64,000 nt of DNA, from positions 32,258 to 96,257 of the forward strand of contig CAYVTZ010000009.1 in NCBI GenBank assembly GCA_964454685.1, given 5' to 3'. The notes beneath the pieces were generated by a model. That model made no database searches and was not told the origin of the DNA. It saw nothing but the letters and a program-made list of their open reading frames with translations. This document shows, one piece after another, positions 8,380-17,179 of this stretch. Made by a program: the position numbers and the translations under genes. How positions within the stretch are numbered: position 1 is the first letter of the stretch; each line of letters begins with the position of its first letter. Source of the DNA: CAYVTZ01 sp964454685. Its GTDB lineage: Bacteria > Bacillota > Clostridia > Christensenellales > Christensenellaceae.

Positions 8380-9996
8380 ATGGATTTTTTTGCGGTCATT
8401 AAGCTACTGGGTGGACTTGGGCTTTTCCTGTTTGGCATGAAGATCATGTCGGAGGGACTGGAAGCGGCAGCAGGCGAAAAGCTCAGAAACGGGTTAGAAC
8501 TCATGACCAAAAACCGCTTTCTGGCGATGGGACTCGGCGCGGGCGTTACCGCCGTGATCCAAAGCTCGTCGGCAACGACGGTGATGGTGGTAGGATTTGT
8601 AAATGCCGGTCTGATGACGCTGATGCAAGCGATTAACGTAGGTATTGGCGCAAACATCGGTACGACGGTGACGGCGCAGATTGTTGCATTCAAGATTACG
8701 AAACTTGCGCCGCTGGTATTATTTGTGGGCGTACTGCTCATGATATTTGTAAAAAAACGCTCTGTGCGTCGGGTGGGTGAGATCATCGGCGGACTGGGCA
8801 TTTTGCTGTTTGGGATGGAAATTATGTCTGAGGCGGTTTCCCCGCTGAAGGACTATGCTCCCTTTATTGAGGCGCTTTCTTCCTTCCAGAATCCGTGGGT
8901 CGGCGTGCTGGTGGGCGCGGGCGTTACCGCGATTATTCAAAGTTCATCGGCGACGATGGGTATTGTACAGGCGTTTGCCATGCAGGGTGTGATGGGGCTG
9001 GACAATGGCGTATACATCGTACTCGGTTTAAACATTGGTACCTGTATCACCGCGATTTTGGCGAGTATTTCCGGTACGAGAACCTCTAAACGCTTTGCGG
9101 TTGCGCTTCTGTTTTTCAATGTGATCGGTTCGCTGATCTTCATGCTGCTGATGCAGTTTCTGCCGATTGTGGACTGGGTGCAGTCATGGTCGCCCGGAGA
9201 TCCGGTGCGGCAGCTTGCAAACTTCCACACCTTCTTCAACTGTGTGACTGCGGCGATCTTTATTTGTATCCCGTTTGTGTTGTCCAAGCTGGCATACTTC
9301 TTTGTGCGCGGCGAGGACAAGCAGCTGGAGGGCAAGCGGCTCAAATATATCACCAAGGATTTGGATGCACCGCCGATCGTGCTTGGGCAGGCAGTGCTGG
9401 AAGTGGAGCGCATGATCAAGATTTCCGCGGAGAATTTTCAGCTTTCCATCGAAAGCTATGTGGATAATGACGAGAAAAAGGTCAAGCAGGTTTTGGAGAA
9501 CGAGAAGGTGGTCAACTATCTGAACCATGAGATTACAGATGTGTTGGCACGGCTCAGTCAGGATGCGCTGTCTGAAGGGGATGCGCACATTGTAACCGCG
9601 CTGCTGCATGCCGTGATGGACATTGAGCGCATTTCGGATATTGCCGAGAACATTTCAGACATTGCGCAAGTAGGCATTGACGGCAAAGTGAAAATTTCGC
9701 CTGTAGCGAAGGTGGACATCGAAAAACTCAGTCGTAAGGTTTGTGACGGGTTTGATGCGCTGATGGATGCGATTCGCGATCACGACGTTGAGAGCGCTGC
9801 GAAGGTTGCCGTGATCGAAAATGAGGTGGACGTGATGGAGAAGGAAATCAAGAGCCAGCATGTCAACCGCGTCAGAAGAGGAGAATGCACGGCGAAATCC
9901 AGCACGTTGTTTACCGATGTGGTGACGATGTGCGAACGTGTTGCGGATCACGCTGCCAACGTTGCAAAGATGATCCAGTCAAGAGAGATTCACTAA
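8380..9996 (+). CDS. Na+/phosphate cotransporter (NptA/PNaS family) with C-terminal PhoU-like domain
   Basis: A 538-aa membrane protein expected to import phosphate with sodium. Two inverted Na/Pi-cotransporter repeats each carry the hallmark QSSSAT motif (VTAVIQSSSATT about residue 66 and VTAIIQSSSATM about 190), within about eight transmembrane helices spread over residues 1-310. After the last helix comes a soluble helical region (about 335-538) of the PhoU type, as in many bacterial members. The frame is open upstream to a TTG at 8368, but GGGAGG precedes ATG 8380, which is therefore chosen. Confidence 0.92.
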   Translation: MDFFAVIKLLGGLGLFLFGMKIMSEGLEAAAGEKLRNGLELMTKNRFLAMGLGAGVTAVIQSSSATTVMVVGFVNAGLMTLMQAINVGIGANIGTTVTAQIVAFKITKLAPLVLFVGVLLMIFVKKRSVRRVGEIIGGLGILLFGMEIMSEAVSPLKDYAPFIEALSSFQNPWVGVLVGAGVTAIIQSSSATMGIVQAFAMQGVMGLDNGVYIVLGLNIGTCITAILASISGTRTSKRFAVALLFFNVIGSLIFMLLMQFLPIVDWVQSWSPGDPVRQLANFHTFFNCVTAAIFICIPFVLSKLAYFFVRGEDKQLEGKRLKYITKDLDAPPIVLGQAVLEVERMIKISAENFQLSIESYVDNDEKKVKQVLENEKVVNYLNHEITDVLARLSQDALSEGDAHIVTALLHAVMDIERISDIAENISDIAQVGIDGKVKISPVAKVDIEKLSRKVCDGFDALMDAIRDHDVESAAKVAVIENEVDVMEKEIKSQHVNRVRRGECTAKSSTLFTDVVTMCERVADHAANVAKMIQSREIH

Positions 9997-10093
9997 ACGC
10001 GTGCTGTGCATGCCTGATCCGGAGATTTGGCTGCTGCTGCCGGCATCGGAAACACGCATCGAAAGTGATTGATGTGAAATTCGGCTTTTGCGC

Positions 10094-10122
10094 TTGATTA
10101 TTTGGACAGGATTGGGTAAAAT
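10094..10122 (+). promoter_or_regulatory. Probable sigma-A promoter of the pgk operon
   Basis: TTGATT (10094-10099), 17 bp, TAAAAT (10117-10122), placed 60 bp before the pgk start in the 185-bp gap after the phosphate transporter gene. Confidence 0.5.
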
Positions 10123-10181
10123 AGAAGCAGTATATATTTTGCGAGAATTTATAGTTTTGATACAAGTAAGGAGAGAACAGT

Positions 10182-11363
10182 ATGAAAAAAACAATCGAAG
10201 ACATCAACGTCTCAGGAAAGAGAGTGCTCGTCCGCGTGGACTTCAACGTTCCGCTCAACGACGCGCGTGAAATCACTGACGAGACGCGTATTCGTGCGGC
10301 GTTGCCTACCATCCAGTATTTGCTGGGCAAGGGGGCGAAAGTGATCCTGTGCTCGCATCTGGGCAGACCCAAAGGGGAAGTCAAGGAGGAATTCTCGCTT
10401 GCACCGGTCGCAAAGCGGCTGGCAGAGATTTTGAACACCAAAGTGACCTTTACGGCCGACTGCATTGGCCCGGCTGTCAAAGAAGCAGTGGACGCGATGC
10501 AAGATGGCGAAGTGGTGCTGCTGGAAAATCTGCGCTTCCACAAAGAAGAAACGGCGAACGATGCGGCTTTTGCCAAGGAATTGGCCTCGGTTGCGGACGT
10601 GTTTGTGAATGATGCGTTTGGTACGGCTCATCGCGCGCACGCTTCTACGGCGGGCGTGGCAGAATACCTGCCGGCAGTGGCGGGCTACCTGATTGGTAAG
10701 GAACTGGAGTTTATGGGCAAGGCGCTGGAAGATCCGGAAAGACCGTTTATCGCAATTTTGGGCGGCGCGAAGGTTTCGGATAAGATCGGCGTGATTGAAA
10801 ACCTGCTGGCTAAGGTGGACTGCTTGATTATCGGCGGCGGCATGGCGAACACGTTTGTCAAGGCGCAGGGCTTTGAGATTGGCAAATCGCTGGTGGACAA
10901 CGAAAGACTGGATTTGGCACGAGACCTGCTGGAGCAGGCAAAGCTGAAGGGCATCAAAATACTGCTGCCTTCCGACTTTGTGGTTGCAAAAGAGTTTAAG
11001 GCGGATGCGGAGGCACACGTGGTGCCGGTGGATAACATTCCGGCGGACGCGATGGCGCTGGACATCGGGCCATCCAGCCGGTTGATCTTTGCGGATGAGG
11101 TGAAGCGCGCCAAGACGGTCATTTGGAATGGGCCGATGGGTGTGGCGGAGATGCCGGCATTTGCAAACGGTACGAAGGCAGTGGCACAGGCGCTTGCGGA
11201 CACGGACGCGATCACCATCATCGGTGGCGGCGACAGTGCGGCGGCGGTGAAGAAACTGGGATTTGCGGATCAAATGACGCACATTTCCACGGGTGGCGGC
11301 GCTTCCCTCGAATTTTTGGAGGGCAAGGTGTTGCCGGGTGTAGCGGCACTGGAAGATAAATAA
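10182..11363 (+). CDS. pgk: Phosphoglycerate kinase
   Basis: Converts 1,3-bisphosphoglycerate and ADP to 3-phosphoglycerate and ATP; cytoplasmic, lower glycolysis. The 393-aa length is standard. Visible signatures are RVDFNVPL at the N-terminus, CSHLGRPKG, NDAFGTAHRAHAST, the hinge 'AILGGAKVSDKIG', 'VIWNGPMGVAE' and the nucleotide-binding 'TIIGGGDSAAAV...STGGGASLEFLEGK' segments. GGAGAG precedes the ATG. First gene of a glycolytic cluster (pgk-tpiA-gpmI). No gapA precedes it here, unlike many clostridia. Confidence 0.98.
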   Translation: MKKTIEDINVSGKRVLVRVDFNVPLNDAREITDETRIRAALPTIQYLLGKGAKVILCSHLGRPKGEVKEEFSLAPVAKRLAEILNTKVTFTADCIGPAVKEAVDAMQDGEVVLLENLRFHKEETANDAAFAKELASVADVFVNDAFGTAHRAHASTAGVAEYLPAVAGYLIGKELEFMGKALEDPERPFIAILGGAKVSDKIGVIENLLAKVDCLIIGGGMANTFVKAQGFEIGKSLVDNERLDLARDLLEQAKLKGIKILLPSDFVVAKEFKADAEAHVVPVDNIPADAMALDIGPSSRLIFADEVKRAKTVIWNGPMGVAEMPAFANGTKAVAQALADTDAITIIGGGDSAAAVKKLGFADQMTHISTGGGASLEFLEGKVLPGVAALEDK

Positions 11364-11371
11364 GAGTAATG

Positions 11372-11398
11372 GCAACCGCACGAGTTCTGTGCGGTTGC
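11372..11398 (+). terminator. Hairpin between pgk and tpiA
   Basis: Perfect 10-bp stem GCAACCGCAC / GTGCGGTTGC with a 7-nt loop, followed by TTCGCGTTTT rather than a clean T tract. It may be a partial terminator or an mRNA processing or stability element that sets relative pgk and tpiA levels. Confidence 0.55.
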
Positions 11399-11425
11399 TT
11401 CGCGTTTTGAGAAGAAGGAGGCACT

Positions 11426-12169
11426 ATGAGAAAACCAATCATTGCAGGCAACTGGAAAATGAACAAGACACCGCAAGAGGCGGTTGCATTGATTCGTGAA
11501 TTGAAGCCGCTGGTGGCGGACGCGCAGGCACAAGTGGTGGTATGCCCGCCGTATGTATGCCTTGCGGCGGCGCAAGAGGCGCTGAAGGGCAGCAACATTG
11601 CGTTGGGCGCGCAGAATATCCATTTTGAAGAAAGCGGCGCGTATACGGGCGAGATTTCGGCGGATATGCTGCTGGCGTTGGGAGTGGAATATGTGATCAT
11701 TGGTCACTCTGAGCGCAGAGAATACTTTGCGGAGACGGATGAAACCGTCAACAAGAAAGTGAAAAAGGCATTGGAAAAAGGATTGGTACCCATCGTGTGC
11801 GTGGGTGAAAAGCTGGAAGAACGCGAGAACGGCATTACGGCTGAGCTGGTAAAGATGCAGACCAAACTGGCGTTGCAGGGCTTGAGCGCACAGGATGTAA
11901 AAAAAGTAGTGGTGGCTTATGAACCCATTTGGGCGATCGGCACGGGCAAAACCGCAACCAGCGAAGATGCCAACAACACCATCAAAGAGATTCGTGCGGC
12001 GATTGCGGACGTATTTGGCGATGTGGCACAGGAAGTGCGCATCCAGTACGGCGGCAGCATGAACCCCAAGAATGCGTCCGAATTGATGGCGATGAGCGAT
12101 ATCGATGGCGGACTCATTGGCGGTGCGAGCCTGAAAGCGGAAGATTTTTCAAAGGTGGTAAAGTATTAA
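11426..12169 (+). CDS. tpiA: Triosephosphate isomerase
   Basis: Interconverts dihydroxyacetone phosphate and glyceraldehyde 3-phosphate. The 247-aa TIM barrel shows the N-terminal GNWKMNK with substrate lysine, the electrophilic His in IIGHSERR (about residue 94), the catalytic Glu in VVAYEPIWAIGTG (about 166) and the phosphate-binding YGGSMNP and GGLIGGASL loops. GAAGGAGG precedes the ATG. The gpmI start codon follows the stop by one base, indicating translational coupling. Confidence 0.98.
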   Translation: MRKPIIAGNWKMNKTPQEAVALIRELKPLVADAQAQVVVCPPYVCLAAAQEALKGSNIALGAQNIHFEESGAYTGEISADMLLALGVEYVIIGHSERREYFAETDETVNKKVKKALEKGLVPIVCVGEKLEERENGITAELVKMQTKLALQGLSAQDVKKVVVAYEPIWAIGTGKTATSEDANNTIKEIRAAIADVFGDVAQEVRIQYGGSMNPKNASELMAMSDIDGGLIGGASLKAEDFSKVVKY

Positions 12170-12170
12170 T

Positions 12171-13697
12171 ATGTTCACAGCACTGATCATCATGGACGGC
12201 TTTGGGCTTTCCAAGGATATAAAGGGTAACGCGATTTACTCGGAGGGAACCCCCAACATCAGCAAGCTGATGCAGCAATATCCTACATCCTCATTGGGCG
12301 CTTCGGGCATGGCGGTAGGTCTGCCGGAAGGGCAGATGGGCAACTCTGAAGTAGGACATCTGAACATTGGCGCGGGGCGTGTGGTTTATCAGGAACTGAC
12401 GCGCATCACTAAGTCGATTGCAGACGGTGACTTCTTTCAGAAAGCGGAGTTTTTGGATGCGATCGCAAACGCGAAACAGAAGGGCAGCGCGCTGCATTTG
12501 ATCGGTCTGGTTTCAGATGGCGGGGTGCACAGTCATCAGGAGCATTTATATGCGTTCCTCAAGCTGGCAAAAGAGCAGGGCATTGGCGAGCGCACCTTTA
12601 TCCATTGCCTGATGGACGGGCGCGATGTGCCGCCGGACAGCGGAAAAGGCTTCATTGAGCAGTTGGAAGTGAAAATCAAGGAGATTGGCGCAGGCAAAAT
12701 TGCGACGGTGATGGGTCGCTATTGGGCGATGGATCGTGACAATCGTTGGGAGCGCGTACAGAAGGCATACGACGCGATGGTAAACGGCATCGGCGCAACG
12801 GCTGCGGATGCGGTAAGCGCGATGCAGCAGTCATACGACAAAGAGGAGTACGACGAATTTGTGCAACCGACGGTGATCGAACAGGCTGGCAAGCCGATTG
12901 CAAAGATTGCCGCGCAGGATTCTGTGATCTTTTTCAACTTTCGTCCCGATCGCGCGAGAGAGATCACGCGCAGCCTGACGGAGCCGGATTTTGACGGATT
13001 TGCGCGGACTTACTTCCCCACATACTACGTGACATTGACGCAGTATGACAAGACATTCCAGCATGTGCATGTGGCATACAAACCGCAGACGCTGGAAAAT
13101 ACGCTGGGTGAATACCTTGCCAAAAATGGCAAGACGCAATTCCGCATTGCGGAAACAGAAAAATATGCGCATGTGACATTCTTCTTCAATGGCGGCGTAG
13201 AGCAGCCAAACGACGGAGAAGAGCGCGTGCTGATTGCATCGCCAAAGGTTGCGACGTATGATCTGCAACCTGAAATGAGCGCTTACGAAGTCGCGGATAA
13301 GGCGGTGGAGTTGATCCGCGCGGAAAAATATGATGTGATGGTACTCAACTTTGCAAACTGCGACATGGTGGGGCACACCGGTGTGTTTGACGCGGCGGTG
13401 CAGGCGGTTAAGGCAGTGGATGAATGCGTGCAAAAAGTGGTTGACGCGATTTTGGCGGTGGGCGGTAACGTGCTGATCACGGCTGACCACGGCAACGCCG
13501 AAATCATGGTTGACCCACAGACGGGCGGACCTTTTACGGCGCATAGTACCAATCCCGTGCCGCTGATTTTGGTGGGCAAGGACTATGTGGGCAAAAAGCT
13601 GCGTGACGGCGGCAAGCTTGCGGATCTTGCGCCGACGATGCTCAAGCTGATGGGACTGCCACAGCCGGAAGAAATGGAAGGAAACTCTCTAATCTAA
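12171..13697 (+). CDS. gpmI: 2,3-bisphosphoglycerate-independent phosphoglycerate mutase
   Basis: Mn-dependent alkaline-phosphatase-fold enzyme converting 3-phosphoglycerate to 2-phosphoglycerate. The 508-aa length is standard. The phosphorylated serine is in GNSEVGHLNIGAGR (about residue 60); IMDGFGL supplies the first metal aspartate; VSDGGVHSH, GRYWAMDRDNRW, FNFRPDRAREI and the C-terminal ADHGNAE metal-binding motif are all present. It is coupled to tpiA by 1 nt and followed closely (21 nt) by a P-loop protein gene. Confidence 0.98.
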   Translation: MFTALIIMDGFGLSKDIKGNAIYSEGTPNISKLMQQYPTSSLGASGMAVGLPEGQMGNSEVGHLNIGAGRVVYQELTRITKSIADGDFFQKAEFLDAIANAKQKGSALHLIGLVSDGGVHSHQEHLYAFLKLAKEQGIGERTFIHCLMDGRDVPPDSGKGFIEQLEVKIKEIGAGKIATVMGRYWAMDRDNRWERVQKAYDAMVNGIGATAADAVSAMQQSYDKEEYDEFVQPTVIEQAGKPIAKIAAQDSVIFFNFRPDRAREITRSLTEPDFDGFARTYFPTYYVTLTQYDKTFQHVHVAYKPQTLENTLGEYLAKNGKTQFRIAETEKYAHVTFFFNGGVEQPNDGEERVLIASPKVATYDLQPEMSAYEVADKAVELIRAEKYDVMVLNFANCDMVGHTGVFDAAVQAVKAVDECVQKVVDAILAVGGNVLITADHGNAEIMVDPQTGGPFTAHSTNPVPLILVGKDYVGKKLRDGGKLADLAPTMLKLMGLPQPEEMEGNSLI

Positions 13698-13718
13698 TTC
13701 ATTTGGAGGTTATTTGTT

Positions 13719-14129
13719 ATGATTCAACTGATCTATGCCACAAAAGGAAGCGGGAAAACAAAACGACTCATCGACTTTGCGAATGCGGAACTTAGCGTGA
13801 CCAAGGGCGAGATTGTGTTCATTGACGACGACAAACGGTATATGTACGATGTGCCGCATCAGGTTCGTTTTGTGGATGTGCGCGATTTCCAGATCGAGTC
13901 CGGGGAAGAACTTTACGGTTTGCTGTGCGGCATGGTTGCGCAGAATTTTGATATTGAAGCGATTTATATTGACGCATTTTTGAAGATCGTGGGCAAGGAT
14001 GTTGCGCAGATTGAACCGCTGATCAAAAAGATCATTGATTTGTCCGAGAAGAACAACTTCAAGGCGGTCATCATCATCAGCGCGGATCCGGCGCAGGCTC
14101 CGGAATATTTGAAGCCTTACATCATTTAA
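13719..14129 (+). CDS. Small P-loop protein of unknown function
   Basis: A 136-aa soluble protein. The N-terminus MIQLIYATKGSGKTKRLIDFAN contains a Walker A-like GSGKT directly after a beta strand. A possible Walker B strand (IEAIYIDAFLKIVG) and a terminal VIIISADP strand suggest a minimal P-loop NTPase fold. Homologues next to glycolytic genes in clostridia are sometimes labelled as PilT-like from the P-loop alone, but nothing else here supports motility. TTGGAGG precedes the ATG. It is the last gene before the hairpin at 14156-14210. Confidence 0.75.
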   Translation: MIQLIYATKGSGKTKRLIDFANAELSVTKGEIVFIDDDKRYMYDVPHQVRFVDVRDFQIESGEELYGLLCGMVAQNFDIEAIYIDAFLKIVGKDVAQIEPLIKKIIDLSEKNNFKAVIIISADPAQAPEYLKPYII

Positions 14130-14155
14130 CTCGGGTAAGGCGGAGTAAGACGAGG

Positions 14156-14212
14156 AAACATACCGCTCAACGGGCTGCGATGGCGTGGCTATGTTTCGTG
14201 CGGTATGTTTTT
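14156..14212 (+). terminator. Long-range hairpin upstream of thrC (terminator or attenuator)
   Basis: AAACATACCGC (14156-14166) pairs perfectly with GCGGTATGTTT (14200-14210), followed by TTATG. Within the loop, TATGTTTC (14190-14197) can pair alternatively with GAAACATA (14155-14162), so two exclusive structures are possible in front of thrC. Confidence 0.55.
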
Positions 14213-14338
14213 ATGTGGCGCAGGTTTGGCAGATCGGATGAATGCAAGGCGTGAAAGATGCCTTTGAGTGGCAAAAACAGGGTTCTGTTAATGCCGGAAA
14301 CAACAGATTCGGCGCATCGACAGAATCAAGGAGGAATT

Positions 14339-15823
14339 ATGCAGGTTTTAAGTACGAGAGGGAAGCAGGCAGCGGACGCGATGCTGGCGGTGCTGCAAGG
14401 CATTGCACAGGATGGCGGACTGTTTGTACCGGAGCGTTTTCCCAAGCTGGATTTGGCATACGCAGTATCGCTCTCGGGTGATTACGCGAAATTGTCCGCG
14501 TATGTGATGGGACAGTTTTTTGACATGAGCGACGCGCAGATGCTGGAGTTGACGCAGCGCGCATACGCGACATTTGACGCGCCGGAGGTGGTGCCGGTAC
14601 GTAAGCTGGCAGAACGTGAATACGTGATGGAATTGACGCACGGCCCGACGCTGGCGTTTAAAGATATGGCGTTGCAGGTGCTGCCGCGTCTCATCAGTAA
14701 GGCACTGGATGTGCATGAGCAAAATGAAGATGTGCTGATTTTGACGGCGACTTCCGGCGACACGGGCAAGGCGGCATTGGAAGGATTTAAAGATGTGCCG
14801 CGCACGGCGATACAGGTGTTTTATCCGGTGGATGGCGTGGCAACCATGCAGAAATTGCAGATGACAACGCAAGAGGGTGGTAATGTGTCCGTTTGTGCGG
14901 TCAAGGGGAACTTTGATGATGCGCAGACCGGCGTGAAGCAGCTTTTTGCGGATGAAGCGCTGCGCAAAGAGGTTGCACAGTGCGGGTTTACTTTCTCGTC
15001 TGCTAATTCCATCAACTTCGGACGGCTGATTCCGCAGGTGGCGTACTATGTATTTGCTTACGCGCGACTGGTATCCGAGGGGACGATCGCGCAGGGCGAA
15101 GCGATCAATTTTGTGGTGCCGACAGGGAATTTTGGGAATATTCTGGCGGGATATTATGCGAAACAAATGGGCTTGCCGGTGGCGAAGCTGATTTGCGCAT
15201 CCAACAAGAACAATATTTTGACCGATTTCTTCCACACGGGTCAGTATGATGTCAACCGCGATTTTCACAAGACCATGTCGCCATCCATGGATATTTTGAT
15301 TTCCAGCAACTTGGAGCGGCTGTTGTTTGAGATTGCAGGGCGTGATGCGAGTGTGGTTTGTGACTGGATGGAAGCACTGAAAGCGAGCGGGAAATATGAG
15401 ATTCCGGCGCAGACGCGCACACTGCTGGAGCAGGGATTTTACGCGGATTTTTGTGCGGAGGAAGAAACATGCGCGACCATTCGCGGCGTATTCGAGCGAT
15501 CGGCATATCTGATGGACACGCATACGGCAGTGGCGCAATGCGTCTATGAGAAATATGTACGGCAGACGGGAGATCAGACGATGAGCGTTGTGGTTTCCAC
15601 GGCGAATCCGTATAAATTCACACAAGACGTGCTGTTTGCCGTGACAGGTGAACGCGAGGAGGACGCTTTTGTGGCGGCGCAGAAGTTGTCAAAAGCGACA
15701 GGCACTGCAATACCGCGACAAATCAGTGAGCTGGACGAAAATGCTGTGCTGCATGATGGCGTGGTGGACAAATCGCAGCTTGCGGCGGCGCTGGAAGGCT
15801 TTTTAAAGCAGATGGAGAAATAA
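14339..15823 (+). CDS. thrC: Threonine synthase
   Basis: PLP-dependent enzyme that converts O-phosphohomoserine to threonine. From ATG 14339 the protein is 494 aa, the size of the long threonine synthase class. The PLP lysine lies in HGPTLAFKDMALQVLPR, preceded by the N-terminal TRG...QDGGLFVPE motif; TATSGDTGKAALEGF is the phosphate-binding loop and NFVVPTGNFGNILAGYYAKQ the second glycine loop. An upstream in-frame ATG (14258) would add 27 residues, but AGGAGG directly precedes 14339. trpS follows 3 nt after the stop. Confidence 0.96.
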   Translation: MQVLSTRGKQAADAMLAVLQGIAQDGGLFVPERFPKLDLAYAVSLSGDYAKLSAYVMGQFFDMSDAQMLELTQRAYATFDAPEVVPVRKLAEREYVMELTHGPTLAFKDMALQVLPRLISKALDVHEQNEDVLILTATSGDTGKAALEGFKDVPRTAIQVFYPVDGVATMQKLQMTTQEGGNVSVCAVKGNFDDAQTGVKQLFADEALRKEVAQCGFTFSSANSINFGRLIPQVAYYVFAYARLVSEGTIAQGEAINFVVPTGNFGNILAGYYAKQMGLPVAKLICASNKNNILTDFFHTGQYDVNRDFHKTMSPSMDILISSNLERLLFEIAGRDASVVCDWMEALKASGKYEIPAQTRTLLEQGFYADFCAEEETCATIRGVFERSAYLMDTHTAVAQCVYEKYVRQTGDQTMSVVVSTANPYKFTQDVLFAVTGEREEDAFVAAQKLSKATGTAIPRQISELDENAVLHDGVVDKSQLAAALEGFLKQMEK

Positions 15824-15826
15824 AAA

Positions 15827-16825
15827 ATGACAAAGCAGACGATATTCAGCGGCATACAGCCGTCGGGCAGTCTTACACTCGGCAACTATTTGGGTGCGGT
15901 GAAGAACTGGGCGGCGTTGCAGGAGGAATATAATTGTTATTACTGTGTGGTGGATTTGCACGCGATCACCGTGCGCCAAAATGCAGCGGAGCTGCGCAAG
16001 CGCACACTGGATGTGATGTCCTTGATCGTGGCGGCGGGGGTTGATCCGGAGCAAAACACGGTGTATATGCAGTCGCACGTTTCTGCGCATGCGGAGCTGG
16101 CATGGCTACTGAATTGCTACACTTACATGGGCGAGCTTTCGCGCATGACGCAGTTTAAAGAGAAGAGCCTTAAAGTGGGGGACAACATCAATGCGGGGCT
16201 GTTTACCTACCCGGTGCTGATGGCGGCTGATATTCTGCTGTTTCAAGCGAATCTGGTGCCTGTGGGTGTGGATCAGAAGCAGCATTTGGAGCTGACACGG
16301 GATGTGGCGGCGCGCTTTAACAATCTTTATGGTGACGTATTCACAATTCCGGAGCCATACATTCCCAAGGCGGGAGCGAAAATTATGAGCTTGCAGGAGC
16401 CGGAAAAGAAGATGTCTAAATCGGACGAGAACGAAAACGCGTACATTGCGTTGCTCGATCCGCCGGAGACGATCGTGCGCAAGATCAAGCGCGCTGTGAC
16501 AGACAGCGATGGAGAAATCCGCTTTGCCGAGGACAAGCCGGGCGTTTCAAACCTGCTGAACATCTATGCTGTGATCACGGGGCAGACGGCCGAGCAGGCC
16601 GAGCGCGAATTTGACGGGCAGGGGTATGGCGTACTGAAGCAGCGCGTCGCGGACGCGGTGGTATCAGAGCTGGAACCGTTGCAGCAGCGGTATGCACAGT
16701 TGCGCTCGGACAAGGCTGCGCTGGAAAAAATCATCAACGAAAACGCGCAGAAAGCGGATGTGGTCGCACGTAAGACGCTTGCTAAGGTGCAGCGCAAGAT
16801 TGGCTTGGCGCCGAGAAAACTGTGA
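15827..16825 (+). CDS. trpS: Tryptophanyl-tRNA synthetase
   Basis: Class I aminoacyl-tRNA synthetase charging tRNA-Trp. The 332-aa protein has the HIGH-equivalent in PSGSLTLGNYLG (about 9-20), the GVDQKQHLELTRD tryptophan-site segment and KKMSKSDEN (about 196-204). Length and order are standard. It is cotranscribed with thrC (3 nt apart). I see no T-box leader. A TRAP regulator is encoded elsewhere in the window (35072), but no (G/U)AG repeat array precedes trpS. Confidence 0.97.
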   Translation: MTKQTIFSGIQPSGSLTLGNYLGAVKNWAALQEEYNCYYCVVDLHAITVRQNAAELRKRTLDVMSLIVAAGVDPEQNTVYMQSHVSAHAELAWLLNCYTYMGELSRMTQFKEKSLKVGDNINAGLFTYPVLMAADILLFQANLVPVGVDQKQHLELTRDVAARFNNLYGDVFTIPEPYIPKAGAKIMSLQEPEKKMSKSDENENAYIALLDPPETIVRKIKRAVTDSDGEIRFAEDKPGVSNLLNIYAVITGQTAEQAEREFDGQGYGVLKQRVADAVVSELEPLQQRYAQLRSDKAALEKIINENAQKADVVARKTLAKVQRKIGLAPRKL

Positions 16826-16925
16826 GGTTGTGCGGTCTCGGCGGGCATATTGTGAGCCGGACTGATTGCGCGGCATGCGCGAGTTGGCTGTATTGCGCGA
16901 TACAATACACGCGAGAAATGCGAAA

Positions 16926-16950
16926 AGAGCGGCGATTGCCGCTCTCTTTT
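16926..16950 (+). terminator. Intrinsic terminator after trpS
   Basis: AGAGCGGC / GCCGCTCT stem of 8 bp with a GATT loop, followed by CTTTTG. Confidence 0.75.
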
Positions 16951-16972
16951 GTTGAGGGGGGTTCTTGACTTC

Positions 16973-17011
16973 TATCTTAGGTATCATTCACAGCAAATGA
17001 TACCTAAGATA
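16973..17011. repeat. Perfect 16-bp inverted repeat
   Basis: TATCTTAGGTATCATT (16973-16988) and its exact reverse complement (16996-17011) are separated by 7 nt. Neither strand has a following T tract, so it does not look like a terminator. An operator, a stable RNA hairpin or a remnant of a small mobile repeat are the options. Confidence 0.85.
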
Positions 17012-17144
17012 AGGGGCTGCAATAGATGGCAGCGGGAAAAAGGCGACATGCGTGATACAGGTTTATTGAAGGCATATTTTTAATGCGAAATATGAACATT
17101 CTATAAAAAATGCGCCGCTCGTGCGCGTTTTTTGCGTAATGCGG

Positions 17145-17173
17145 TGGAAATTTGGGGCGAATGATGTTATAAT
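17145..17173 (+). promoter_or_regulatory. Extended -10 promoter predicting a leaderless transcript
   Basis: TGGAAA (17145-17150), 17 bp, TATAAT (17168-17173) with an upstream TG (TGTTATAAT). The ATG of the next gene starts only 6 nt after the -10 box, about where transcription should begin. Confidence 0.6.
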
Positions 17174-17179
17174 GCCGTT

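Larger units (their letters stand above)
16826..17179. other. 354-bp intergenic region between trpS and the DUF5685 operon
   Basis: No gene is visible. It contains the trpS terminator (16926-16950), a perfect 16-bp dyad (16973-17011) and the promoter of the next operon (17145-17173). Confidence 0.6.

Noticed and set aside
10212..11381. Long minus-strand frame (389 codons) opposite pgk
   Set aside because: pgk has all its motifs on the plus strand; the opposite frame is the usual antisense artefact of G/C-rich third positions and encodes an Arg/His-rich, motif-free product.
14348..15625. Minus-strand frame of 425 codons opposite thrC
   Set aside because: Same antisense artefact; no ribosome site and no recognisable domain.
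15827..16825. TRAP or T-box control of trpS
   Set aside because: Only 3 nt separate thrC and trpS, with no room for a leader and no (G/U)AG array.
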